A stretch of 44,388 nt of DNA. It comes from Bacteroidales bacterium (GTDB lineage Bacteria > Bacteroidota > Bacteroidia > Bacteroidales > UBA932). The position numbers were made by a program, and so were the translations under genes. Each line of letters opens with the position of its first letter. The stretch's first letter is position 1. The stretch is from the NCBI GenBank assembly GCA_017415715.1, contig JAFQFD010000043.1, forward strand, positions 1-44,388. The letters run 5' to 3'. This document shows positions 7,977 to 17,022 of this stretch, in pieces. The notes beneath the pieces were generated by a model. It did no database searches. It was not told where the DNA came from and saw nothing but the letters and a program-made list of their open reading frames with translations.

Positions 7977-9374
7977 ATGGCACCTTTAAGTCAAAAGATA
8001 GGATACGGATTCGGAGACATGTCATCTTCCATGTTCTGGAAGATCTTCACAGCATATCTGCCGTTCTTCTACTCTACCATCTTCGGACTGAGTCTTGTAG
8101 ACGCGACATTCCTGATGCTTGTCACACGCATCTGGGATGCCGTCTCTGATCCGATGATGGGCATCATCGCGGACAGGACACAGACTAAGTGGGGCAAATA
8201 CAGGCCATACCTGCTCTGGATCGCGCTTCCTTTCGCCATAGTAGGCGTCCTCCTGTTCACAACTCCGGAGATCGGATATGCCGGAAAACGCATATGGGCA
8301 TACGTGACATACATTCTCATGATGACCGTCTACACCGCCATCAATGTGCCTTACGGGGCGATGCTCGGCGTGATGACGGCCGATTCTGACGAGAAGACTG
8401 TGTTCTCTTCATTCCGCATGTTCTTCGCATATGCAGGAAGCTTCGTCGTACTTGCAGGCTGGGAGCCTCTCTGCAGGCTATTCAACAGGATGCAGGGCAT
8501 CGACAGCTCGGTGAACGACCCTTCTTCATGGCAGTATGCGATGATAGTTGTAGCAGCATGCTGCTTCCTGCTCTTCCTCCTTTGCTTCAAGATGACAAAG
8601 GAGACCGTCAAGAGCATGCCTAAGGAGACCTCTGTGGGTTCAGACCTCAAGACCCTTCTGAGGAATGCTCCTTGGTGGATCCTTCTCGGAGGCGTCCTGT
8701 TCTTCAACCTCTTCAGTGCAGTCCGTTACACTGCCGGTCCGTTCTTCTTCGCAAGCGTGATCGGAGACGGCGCACAGCTCAAGATATTCTCCGTAGAATT
8801 CCTCTTCTATGCGGGTATATTCTTCGCTGTCGGCGAGGTTTCGAACATGGCGGGTGTGGCAATGACTCCGTTCATCACGTCAAAGATCGGAAAGAAGAGC
8901 ACTTTCGTCTATTCGCTCATTCTCCTGATGGTGTTGAGCTGCCTGTTCTTCTTCATTCCACTGACTTCGGGAGGATACTGGATGATGATGCTTCTCCAGG
9001 TGCTGATGTGCATCCTGACAGGTATCGTATCCCCTCTCGTATGGAGCATGTATGCTGACATTGCGGACTATGCAGAGCTCAAGTTCAACACAGCTTCTAC
9101 CGGACTCATATTCTCATCATCATCAATGGCTCAGAAGTTCGGCGGCGCGATCGGAGGATCTGCAGTGACTGCCATCCTGGCCGCTGTGGGCTTCAGCACA
9201 GAGGCCACAGCAGTCCAGACAGAATCAGCGCTGATGTGGGTGAGAGCCCTCATGAGCTTCGTACCTGCAGTTGTCGCAGGCCTGTCCCTCTTCTTTGTAT
9301 CCATCTATCCTCTTACAACCAAGAGGATGAAGGAAATCCAGAGCGAGCTGGAAGTCAGACGCGCAGAGAAATAG
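7977..9374 (+). CDS. GPH-family (MFS) glycoside/cation symporter
   Basis: A 465-residue protein with about twelve membrane helices and the GPH signature after helix 2 (LVTRIWDAVSDPMMGIIADRTQTKWGKYRPYLLW), plus the family tail (SPLVWSMYADIADYAELKF). GPH transporters couple uptake of glycosides to protons or sodium. Its start is 3 nt after the GH130 stop, and equivalent transporters accompany epimerase-GH130 modules in other Bacteroidetes, so manno-oligosaccharides such as mannobiose are the likely cargo across the inner membrane. It is the last gene of its operon and is followed by a strong terminator hairpin. Confidence 0.93.
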   Translation: MAPLSQKIGYGFGDMSSSMFWKIFTAYLPFFYSTIFGLSLVDATFLMLVTRIWDAVSDPMMGIIADRTQTKWGKYRPYLLWIALPFAIVGVLLFTTPEIGYAGKRIWAYVTYILMMTVYTAINVPYGAMLGVMTADSDEKTVFSSFRMFFAYAGSFVVLAGWEPLCRLFNRMQGIDSSVNDPSSWQYAMIVVAACCFLLFLLCFKMTKETVKSMPKETSVGSDLKTLLRNAPWWILLGGVLFFNLFSAVRYTAGPFFFASVIGDGAQLKIFSVEFLFYAGIFFAVGEVSNMAGVAMTPFITSKIGKKSTFVYSLILLMVLSCLFFFIPLTSGGYWMMMLLQVLMCILTGIVSPLVWSMYADIADYAELKFNTASTGLIFSSSSMAQKFGGAIGGSAVTAILAAVGFSTEATAVQTESALMWVRALMSFVPAVVAGLSLFFVSIYPLTTKRMKEIQSELEVRRAEK

Positions 9375-9392
9375 TCAAGTAAAAATACAAGC

Positions 9393-9431
9393 AAAGAGGC
9401 TGATTTTTGAATTTCAAAAATCAGCCTCTTT
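9393..9431. terminator. Bidirectional Rho-independent terminator
   Basis: A perfect 18-bp inverted repeat (arms 9393-9410 and 9414-9431, beginning AAAGAGGCTGA) with a 3-nt loop lies between the convergent GPH gene and the PUL operon. It is followed by TATATTTATA on the plus strand and by TTGTATTTTTACTT on the minus strand, so it can stop transcription from both sides. Confidence 0.88.
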
Positions 9432-9454
9432 ATATTTATACAATTATCCGGAGG

Positions 9455-11974
9455 TTACTCCTTGTCAAACATGAAGACATGGTCACGTGCCCATACGTAG
9501 TGGCGTGAGAAGCCGTTTGATGTTGAAGAATATCCTGCAACACGCGCCTCTGTGTAACCCAGGTCAAGGTGGAATCCGAAGGCAGCTGCCGCAGGGACTG
9601 TAACATCAAGACCTGAATACTTGTATGTACCTGGTGTGAGGAAGTCTACAATGTACTCTCTTCCGTCAGTTGAAAGAGTCACCGTACCTGCTGTTGCATC
9701 GTACACATAAGTGGTTGTTCCTTCAATAGAGAAAATGCAATACATCTCTGTTCCGTCATACTCCTTATTGCCGTTCATATTGTCAAGAAGCTTATAGTCC
9801 CAAGTAAGACCATCAGCACCCTTGTCAAATGTAACGGTACCAGTCTCATTGCCATTGGCATCTGTGCCGGTAGCAGTGAATGTGAACTTGTCATCCTTCA
9901 TTGAGTTGATGGAAGCCTTTACAGGATCCCATCCGCCGTACTGCTCGATAAGACCCTTTGCTGTGATAGAACCATCCTTTCCACCGACAGTCTTGCCGTC
10001 TCTGAACTTGTAGGTACCTGCGAGAGTTGCCGGCTCCTCTGCATCAGGGAACTCAGGAACCCATTTTGCCTCAGTAGTCTTTGACTCCTCAGGAACTGCG
10101 TCAACCTTGTCTACATCGATGAAGAACTCACGTGGTCTGTAGAAGATCTTGTCGATCTCAGTATATGACTTGTTCCAGTTGTCTGTACCCTTGACAGATG
10201 CATGGAAAGTGAGGTCATCACCCTCTGTTCTTGGGAACACCCTTGTGTTTGCAGAAGCGTTCTTGTCGTTAGAACCTGGAACGAACTCATATCCCGGTTC
10301 GAGAATCTCCAGAACGGTCTTTCTTCCCTCTGCGTCTGTGAATGTCACTGTATTAGGAGTAACAGTGTAATCACGTACCCATGTGCTCTCACCGATAGGG
10401 ATCTGACGATAGAAGTTAGAAGCATCAAGCGGAGCGTCAGGATTGCGGTATTCACCGGTAGAAGGATTCAGGTTATTGTAGAACCAGCAGTCCCAGTTCT
10501 TTCCGTCGACACCTGCCCAGTTCACGCACTTTCCTGTGCTCTGAGTACCCTCAGCGTTGAACTCTGTGAGAGTGAACTCGATATAGTTGTCAAGTTCTGC
10601 CTTGATACCATGTCCTGTGGTCTCGTCGAACCACCAGGTCTTGTTGTGCATGTCAACCCAGCCGGCTCCGCCGTACTCAGGACCTGTACCACCATATACC
10701 CAGAACTTCTGGATCTTGTATGCACCCACGAGTGACTCCTCTGGAGCAGGAACATATCCACCAGCCTGAGCGACTGTGAAGCTGAGAACGATGTCGCCTG
10801 ACACGAGCTCTACGCCTGCCTCTCTTGCGTCACCCTCATTAGCCGCAACTTCGAAGCTGAGAACCTTCTCCTCTACAGCCTTGGTCTGGAGATAAGAGAT
10901 CCACTCAGCGTCTGTCTTCACCTCAAATGATGTGTTGGTAGCCACAGTGAACTGAACCTGTCCACCGGCAGCCTCAACCTCATAAATGTCCTTATTGCCT
11001 TCTACTGAGTAGAATACGCCTGAAGTAAGTCTTACGGCCTGAGAAACTGTTGTACCATCCTCTGCAGATGCGAAGATACCGACCTTGCCCTTGGCTTCCT
11101 CGGTGGCAGCAGCAAGCTGCTTTACAACAACCTTTCCTGCAAGAGCAGACTCCTCAACGAGCTCAGCCTCGAATGCAGAACCTTCCTTGAGAAGGAATAC
11201 AACAACGTCACCCTCAACACCTTCGATAGTATAAGGAATCTCGAGATCGGCACCATACTGGAGGGCTGTCGCGTCAAACTCGCCGAGAACCACCTTCATA
11301 GGGCTTCCAAGAGGAACTGCGATTGATGTTCCGTCTGCCATTGTGATGACAAGCTCGCCGTTCTCCTCCTTGATGTCCTTGATACCTACAGAAACTGCAG
11401 CACCAAGCTCTTCCCATGTCTTGCCGTCGTCATAAGATACGAACCATGTCTCGTCCTCGATCTTGAGCTGTGGAGTAGCACCTACGGTCACGAGAGGAAT
11501 CTTGTTGCCCTCGCCGTCAAGCACCCACTCACCGTCGATTGTCCAGTAGTAAGCACCGTCTGTATCCTGCTTTGTTCCAAGAACAGGAGTTTCGCCATCC
11601 TTACCGTCAGCACCGTTGACGCCGTCTTTTCCGTCAGCACCGTCCTGTCCGTTCTCACCGTCTTTTCCGTCAGCACCGTCCTGTCCGTGATAAAGGTCCA
11701 CAACGCCGCTTTCCTTGAAGATGATGCGATAGCCGACCTCTTCACCGTCCTCCATGAGAGGAGAAACGCTGACTACATAGTCTCCCTTCTGCAAGGCCTG
11801 AACCAGAGTGGAGAGAGCTGTCAGATTGGTGTTCAGCTCTGTACAAAGAGTCTCCAGCGTCTGGACTCTTCCATCGAGGTCATCGATAGCCTCACGAATT
11901 TCCGTATCGTCATAGCAGGATGTCGATACCAAGCCTAATATGATAAGGCTCAAAATGGATAAAAATCGTTTCAT
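9455..11974 (-). CDS. Modular surface lipoprotein: coiled coil, collagen-like repeats, BACON-like domain, duplicated C-terminal glycan-binding-like module
   Basis: 839 residues with a lipoprotein signal (LGLVSTSC, Cys20) followed by acidic residues (CYDDTE), a context that favours surface display. Order: short coiled coil (~24-65, DUF4988-like), 32-residue collagen-like Gly-x-y stretch (97-128), DUF4988-type body (YYWTIDGEWVL, WFVSYDDGKTW), a beta domain, a BACON-like domain (~325-410), then two related ~200-residue modules (A ~413-645, B ~648-839), each beginning with L-x-G-x-YK. Modules A and B closely match the C-terminal half of the neighbour at 12007-14214, while the N-terminal scaffolds are unrelated. 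It is the last gene of the PUL operon, 32 nt after that neighbour. A role as mannan-binding surface protein is inferred from context; no catalytic motif is seen. Confidence 0.82.
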   Translation of the reverse strand: MKRFLSILSLIILGLVSTSCYDDTEIREAIDDLDGRVQTLETLCTELNTNLTALSTLVQALQKGDYVVSVSPLMEDGEEVGYRIIFKESGVVDLYHGQDGADGKDGENGQDGADGKDGVNGADGKDGETPVLGTKQDTDGAYYWTIDGEWVLDGEGNKIPLVTVGATPQLKIEDETWFVSYDDGKTWEELGAAVSVGIKDIKEENGELVITMADGTSIAVPLGSPMKVVLGEFDATALQYGADLEIPYTIEGVEGDVVVFLLKEGSAFEAELVEESALAGKVVVKQLAAATEEAKGKVGIFASAEDGTTVSQAVRLTSGVFYSVEGNKDIYEVEAAGGQVQFTVATNTSFEVKTDAEWISYLQTKAVEEKVLSFEVAANEGDAREAGVELVSGDIVLSFTVAQAGGYVPAPEESLVGAYKIQKFWVYGGTGPEYGGAGWVDMHNKTWWFDETTGHGIKAELDNYIEFTLTEFNAEGTQSTGKCVNWAGVDGKNWDCWFYNNLNPSTGEYRNPDAPLDASNFYRQIPIGESTWVRDYTVTPNTVTFTDAEGRKTVLEILEPGYEFVPGSNDKNASANTRVFPRTEGDDLTFHASVKGTDNWNKSYTEIDKIFYRPREFFIDVDKVDAVPEESKTTEAKWVPEFPDAEEPATLAGTYKFRDGKTVGGKDGSITAKGLIEQYGGWDPVKASINSMKDDKFTFTATGTDANGNETGTVTFDKGADGLTWDYKLLDNMNGNKEYDGTEMYCIFSIEGTTTYVYDATAGTVTLSTDGREYIVDFLTPGTYKYSGLDVTVPAAAAFGFHLDLGYTEARVAGYSSTSNGFSRHYVWARDHVFMFDKE
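11591..11686 (-). repeat. 36-bp tandem repeat encoding a collagen-like stretch
   Basis: Two copies of a 36-bp unit (starting at 11622 and 11658 on the plus strand) share 31 identical bases, and shorter related triplet units flank them. They encode about ten Gly-x-y triplets dominated by GADGKDG and GQDG. The near identity at DNA level makes the length prone to slippage or recombination. Confidence 0.75.
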
Positions 11975-12006
11975 TTTTTAATGTGTTTTATGTTATAATT
12001 ATGATT

Positions 12007-14214
12007 TTACTGCTTCTCAAGACAGAGGACCCAGTCTCTTGCCCATACATAATGACGGGCAAATCCGTTAGAGGTCGTGCCGTAACCCTCGACGCGCGCC
12101 TCAGTGTATCCCATGTCATAATGCATTCCGAATCCATTGTCCGGCACAACGGCTGTCGCCTCTGCCGAGGTCAGGCCATGATACTTATGTGAGCCAGGGA
12201 TAAGATAATCCACGACATATTCCTTTCCGCGGGTAGTGAATGTTATGGTTCTGGCTGCCCTGTCATATACATATGTCGTAGTATTGTCATGAGCAATGAT
12301 ACCATACAGCTCGATACCGTTGTACTCCTTGTTACCGTTCATGTTGTCATACAGCTGATATTCCCATGTGCCGTCTCCGCCATCATCGAATGTCACGGTT
12401 CCGACCTCATTCTGGTAAGCATCCGTACCGGTTGGAGTGAATGTATACTTGTCGTTCTTCATCTTGTTGATGTGCTCGGCAGCAGGCTGCCATGTAGCAT
12501 ACTGGACAGTCAGACCCTTACCGGTGATTCCTCCGTCCTTTCCGCCATAAGTCACATCTGAATTGTACTTGTATGTACCGGCGATCGACTCCGGATATGG
12601 GCTGGCTGGCTCGTAAGGCTTCTCATAAGTCTTGGCTGTCTCAGGAATCTCGTCCACTCTGTCTACATCCACGAAGAAGTCACGCGGTCTGTCATAAACC
12701 TTGTCGATCTCGTTGTAGATAGTGCTCCAGTTGTCCTTTCCTGCCGTTACCTTTGCATGGAATGTAAGGTCATCACCGTCAGTTCTCGGGAATGTACGAG
12801 TGTTGGCAGCGGCATTGCTGTCATTGTATCCTGGCACGAAAGTGTACTGAGGCTCATAAACCTCCATCACTGTGACTTTGCCCCATGCGTCGGTGAATGT
12901 AACCGTATTAGGAGTTACGGTAAGGTCGCGTACCCATGTGCTCTCGCCGATAGGGATATGACGATAGAGTGCGTTTCCATCTGTAGGTTCTCCGCCGTTG
13001 ATCTGAGTGTTGTGGAAGTAGCAGCTCCAGTTCTTTCCGTCCTCACCTGCCCAGTTGATGCACTTTCCGGTAAGCTTGTTGCCGCCGTCGAGAAGGTCTG
13101 TGAGAGTGAACTCGAGGTAGTTGTCAAGCTCAGCTGTTATGCTGTGACCTGAATCCTGGTCGAACCACCATGGCTTGTTGTAGATATCCACCCAGCCTGC
13201 TCCGCCATACTCGGCACCAGTACCTCCATATACCCACATTGTCTTGATTCTGAACTTACCGAGGAGGCTGTCATGAATCTGGGTTACATCGTAGTAAGTA
13301 TAGTCAATCGATGTCATCTTTCCTGGAGCAAACACGAGATCCTCATTGAGGGAGATCTGTTTCTCACTGCCGTTTACAGAAATTGTAAGACCGTCAGCAG
13401 CTTTTGCTGTGAATGGCTTTACAATGAGGTAGAATTTGGCAGACTCGCCGTTCTGGAGAGTTGCAGGCTCCTTGACGGTAAGGGCAGCTGTATTGCTTGA
13501 AGTTCCCTCAACAGGAGTTACGGAACCTTTGATGAAGTCGAATACGAACTCACCTACGATAGCCTCGCCTGCTGTAACCTTGACCTCAGAGATCTGGACA
13601 TCAGCAGGCATGCAGCTCGCGATGTTGAGCTCGAGGATTGACGAAAGATGCTGAAGCTCAGCATTAGGAGTCTTGCCTTCCTCTACGCCGGTTGCTGTAC
13701 CGAACATAGGCATGTAGTCGCCTGACACATGAGTCTTGTCTCCATAAACTGCCTGGATCTGGGCCTTATCGGCCTTCGAACCGATGATTGCAGCACCAGT
13801 GTTGTTTACGATAGAGAGTTCCTCATTGTAAGGATAGAAGATATACCAGTCATAGGTATAGCCCTTCTTGAGCTCCTTTCCGAGCTTGCCGAGGAATTCA
13901 TTAGGTTTCTCCGAACGCGGATTAAAGAAAACCACCCCGTCAGAAACCAGCTCGGCCTCACCTGCCACTCCATGGAAGACGTTGATGAGGTCACCGGCCG
14001 TCCATGCGAGAGCGCCCTCCTCGGTAACTACCGACTTGGTCTGCGCAATCGAAGCATACACAGAAAAGTCTGTTACTGCAGGGATCACCAGACCGGAACC
14101 GTTTCCGTCGGATCCTCCTTTCGAAGGCTCCGGCTCCCAATCCTGGTAAGCGCAGCTGCTGAATGCGAACGCCGACATAGCCAGCGCCATGCAAAGAATT
14201 GTGATTCTTCTCAT
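12007..14214 (-). CDS. Modular surface lipoprotein: fimbrillin-like N-terminus, duplicated C-terminal module
   Basis: 735 residues with signal MRRITILCMALAMSAFAFSSC (lipid-anchored Cys21). Residues ~35-310 look like a fimbrillin-type beta-sandwich (FimB/Mfa2-like): QTKSVVTEEGALAWTAGDLINVF, YDWYIFYPYNE, PMFGTATG, LQHLSSILELNI. Residues ~313-540 and ~543-735 are the same A and B modules found in the 839-residue neighbour, with near-identical landmarks such as MWVYGGTGAEYGGAGWVD, INWAGEDGKNW, IPIGESTWVRDLTVTPNTVTFTDA, NMNGNKEY and ARHYVWARD. The aromatic-rich repeats suggest glycan binding. The start is 6 nt after the GH2 stop, so it is co-transcribed. It may have arisen by duplication plus swapping of the N-terminal scaffold. 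Confidence 0.82.
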   Translation of the reverse strand: MRRITILCMALAMSAFAFSSCAYQDWEPEPSKGGSDGNGSGLVIPAVTDFSVYASIAQTKSVVTEEGALAWTAGDLINVFHGVAGEAELVSDGVVFFNPRSEKPNEFLGKLGKELKKGYTYDWYIFYPYNEELSIVNNTGAAIIGSKADKAQIQAVYGDKTHVSGDYMPMFGTATGVEEGKTPNAELQHLSSILELNIASCMPADVQISEVKVTAGEAIVGEFVFDFIKGSVTPVEGTSSNTAALTVKEPATLQNGESAKFYLIVKPFTAKAADGLTISVNGSEKQISLNEDLVFAPGKMTSIDYTYYDVTQIHDSLLGKFRIKTMWVYGGTGAEYGGAGWVDIYNKPWWFDQDSGHSITAELDNYLEFTLTDLLDGGNKLTGKCINWAGEDGKNWSCYFHNTQINGGEPTDGNALYRHIPIGESTWVRDLTVTPNTVTFTDAWGKVTVMEVYEPQYTFVPGYNDSNAAANTRTFPRTDGDDLTFHAKVTAGKDNWSTIYNEIDKVYDRPRDFFVDVDRVDEIPETAKTYEKPYEPASPYPESIAGTYKYNSDVTYGGKDGGITGKGLTVQYATWQPAAEHINKMKNDKYTFTPTGTDAYQNEVGTVTFDDGGDGTWEYQLYDNMNGNKEYNGIELYGIIAHDNTTTYVYDRAARTITFTTRGKEYVVDYLIPGSHKYHGLTSAEATAVVPDNGFGMHYDMGYTEARVEGYGTTSNGFARHYVWARDWVLCLEKQ

Positions 14215-14220
14215 ATTAGT

Positions 14221-17019
14221 TTATAATTTTAATGTTGTATTATCTACATTATATCCTTCTACCGTGATCGCTCCGGTTGAAGCCGAGCGGACCTCCAGAG
14301 TCCTCTTTTCGCCCGGAAGGAGATGGAAATATCCGTCGCTGAAATATGCTGGAAGGATTATTTCTCCCGTCTCCGGATTGCGAAGGTTGAACTTGAGGTT
14401 CATCGCTATATTTCGTGATGTATTTGTAATCTCAAAACGCTGTACCGACTGATTCTTCGATGAAAGCCTGCGTGCCTTCACTTCAGCCTTGCCCACGGAG
14501 TTGAATGCCGTAAAGTCTTCCGTGCCCTCTCCGCGCATCATATAGTCATTGACTGTGATGACCTTGCCTTTCCTGTCGGAAAGCACAAGGCGCACCATGA
14601 AGTTGCCTTTGATGCCGTCAAGCTCCGCCCTGAAAAGGTCGACCCTTGAGTTGGCCGGGACATCCACATCCTTGACAGTCTTTGCGGAAATCTTCTTTCC
14701 GGCAAGGTCATGGCAGGTCATGGTCACCATGAGATCTGCCAGAGGAGATGTCGTGGTGTTGAGCACCGCCACATCGTGATCATCCAGATTCATCTGCACA
14801 TGCACAGGCTCGCAGGCCTTGCGTGAGCCGTAATATGAGCCGAATGTCTCATAATCCCATGAATATGTCTGCCATTCCACGCTTGGCCATGCCGGATGGC
14901 TCATCCACAGCAGCACTCCGGAAGCGTCGCCCCACAGACGGCTGTTCCATGACTCGAACATTGCCCTGTAGCTGTCATAATTGATGAACTGGACCTTCCT
15001 GCAGAAATCATCCAGGCTCTCCGCCTTGCCGTAAAGTCTGTCGACAGCACCTACATATTCTTCAAGACCGTTGAGCAGGTCATGGTAGTGCCATGTGTCT
15101 GAAATCGGCCACTGGTCTGCCTCCGGCATCATCTTTCTCATCGAAGCGGCTGTCGGTACTGAAGGAGAACCAAGTTCTGTATTGAATCCGTGAGCATCGT
15201 AGCTGTAATAAACTCCGGCATCCTTATAATAATGCCAAGGACCGCTCCAACGCAGGTTGAAGTTGCGCGAGTTAGGATGATATCTGCGTGTCACGTCTTC
15301 CTTCTGTATCATTGCAGAGAGTCTTCTCTCCAAGGTTTCAGTAGCGTAACCTTCGTTACGAGGACACCACATCACGATTGAAGGATGGTGACGGAACCTG
15401 CGCACCACGTCTGTGGCGTTGCGCATGAACAGGTCCTCGTCAAGAGGATTGAGGTTGAAGCCTTCTGTCGAAAGCCAGAAGTCATTCCATACCATCATGC
15501 CATACTCGTCGCACAGCTCGTACAGAGTTTCCGATGTGCTGGCTCCCGTCCAGTTGCGGATCATGTTGAATCCCGCTTCCTTGTGGAGGATGAGATACGG
15601 CTCCAGATGCTCTCTGGAAACGTCCTTCATCATGTCGTCCATTCCCCAGTTTCCTCCGCGGCAGAATATCCTGACACCGTTGACCTTGATCACAAGATAA
15701 GGGCTCATGCCGTTGTTCGGAATGACATTGAGGTCTTTGATGTCTATGCCGTCGGCGAGGGAAGGAATATGGAGACCTCCGAGGGTGTCGCGGAGCATCC
15801 TGTGGTCGAGGATCTCGCCGAGGCGGTTGTCCGCTACAGGATTATGCTCTATCCTTACACCCTTCGCAGATGGAGCGTCGACCGTAAGCTCATAAGAAAG
15901 TTCCCTGACTCCGAAACGGGTGTTCTGTATGTCGGAAACATTCTGGCCGTCGAGGCACCTGAGTTCCAGTTCATAAAGATTCGGATCTCCGTATCCGTTC
16001 GGCATCCAGAGCTTTGGATCCTGCATCCTCAACTCAGAGATGCTTACCGGTAACTCTGAATCTGCAGGGACACTGAATTCCTTTGTGAACACGATATCGC
16101 CGATCTTGCCCTCAAGGGTCACGGTCTTCTCAGACGACGTGCTGTTCCTGAGTGAAGTCAGGACTGTCAGGTCCGCATATGAAACATCCGGGAGAGGAAG
16201 GTCTGTGATGACCTGGGTGTCTCCGAGAGATATGCCACCTGTAGCGATCAGCTGCACATCCTGCCAGATACCTATGTTCCTGTCTCTCACACCCGGCATC
16301 CAGTCCCATCCTTCCGAACAGAAGAATGTAGGGCCGTCCAGACAGAGGGCGCCTCCGTTCTTTCCGCCGCCCGAACGAGGCGACTGCTCGTGAGGGATGC
16401 CCGGATTTGCAGGCGGGAATATATGCACTGCCAATGTGTTTTCAGCCTTCGCAAGCTCCGAGATATCGAATCTTCCACGGATGAAAGCTCCCGCGATATG
16501 ACCTATCTTGCTGCCGTTGAACCAGATGTCCGCCTTGTAGTTGATGCCGCCAAAAAGAAGCTCGAGAGTCTCCTTCGAAAGCATCTCGTCCGAAAGGTCG
16601 AAAGAGCATCTGTACCACCAGTCCTTCCTGCAGAGGTCATCCGGAATGGCCAGGTTGTTCAGACCGTAATACGGGTCCGGATAAACACCCTGGTCAACCA
16701 GAGTCCTGAGGACGGTGCCGGGAACGGTTGCGTTATACCAGTCGTCAGTCATTACCTTGTCTCCCTCGCAAAGCTCCCAGCCCGAAGTGATTTCCCAGGC
16801 ATTGTCAGCCACAGGGCGAAGCACTGTCTGAGCGGCCTTCCTGGCCACTCTTTCAGGCATCTGCACAGGAACGGTGCTCCTTGGCAGAGTTTCCTCCGGC
16901 TGCGGCGAAGGCAGGCCGAAGTTGGTCGACAGCATCTGCTGATGCGGCTGCTGCGCACTTAGGCTTGCTGCACAGAGCACTGTGAGCGTCAGAGAGACAA
17001 AGTGATTCCTGAATGTCAT
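14221..17019 (-). CDS. GH2 exo-beta-mannosidase-like glycoside hydrolase, exported
   Basis: 932 residues with a cleavable signal peptide (MTFRNHFVSLTLTVLCAASLSAQ), probably periplasmic. Domain order is that of GH2: sugar-binding jelly roll (~75-250, TVPGTVLRTLVDQG, DWWYRCSFDL), immunoglobulin-like sandwich, TIM barrel (~430-720) with the acid/base Glu in WCPRNEGYA (~552) and the nucleophile Glu in NTELGSPS (~616), then C-terminal beta domains. The WDWMPGVRDRNIGIW segment is typical of the beta-mannosidase/exo-glucosaminidase branch. Its place in a mannan PUL favours release of mannose from non-reducing ends. It begins 3 nt after the upstream hydrolase stop. Whether the substrate is mannosyl or glucosaminyl is not proven by sequence. 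Confidence 0.9.
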   Translation of the reverse strand: MTFRNHFVSLTLTVLCAASLSAQQPHQQMLSTNFGLPSPQPEETLPRSTVPVQMPERVARKAAQTVLRPVADNAWEITSGWELCEGDKVMTDDWYNATVPGTVLRTLVDQGVYPDPYYGLNNLAIPDDLCRKDWWYRCSFDLSDEMLSKETLELLFGGINYKADIWFNGSKIGHIAGAFIRGRFDISELAKAENTLAVHIFPPANPGIPHEQSPRSGGGKNGGALCLDGPTFFCSEGWDWMPGVRDRNIGIWQDVQLIATGGISLGDTQVITDLPLPDVSYADLTVLTSLRNSTSSEKTVTLEGKIGDIVFTKEFSVPADSELPVSISELRMQDPKLWMPNGYGDPNLYELELRCLDGQNVSDIQNTRFGVRELSYELTVDAPSAKGVRIEHNPVADNRLGEILDHRMLRDTLGGLHIPSLADGIDIKDLNVIPNNGMSPYLVIKVNGVRIFCRGGNWGMDDMMKDVSREHLEPYLILHKEAGFNMIRNWTGASTSETLYELCDEYGMMVWNDFWLSTEGFNLNPLDEDLFMRNATDVVRRFRHHPSIVMWCPRNEGYATETLERRLSAMIQKEDVTRRYHPNSRNFNLRWSGPWHYYKDAGVYYSYDAHGFNTELGSPSVPTAASMRKMMPEADQWPISDTWHYHDLLNGLEEYVGAVDRLYGKAESLDDFCRKVQFINYDSYRAMFESWNSRLWGDASGVLLWMSHPAWPSVEWQTYSWDYETFGSYYGSRKACEPVHVQMNLDDHDVAVLNTTTSPLADLMVTMTCHDLAGKKISAKTVKDVDVPANSRVDLFRAELDGIKGNFMVRLVLSDRKGKVITVNDYMMRGEGTEDFTAFNSVGKAEVKARRLSSKNQSVQRFEITNTSRNIAMNLKFNLRNPETGEIILPAYFSDGYFHLLPGEKRTLEVRSASTGAITVEGYNVDNTTLKL

Positions 17020-17022
17020 AGA

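Noticed and set aside
15385-16962. Long plus-strand frames opposite the GH2 gene (for example 222 and 190 codons)
   Set aside because: Antisense to a well-supported glycoside hydrolase; no start context and no recognisable domains.
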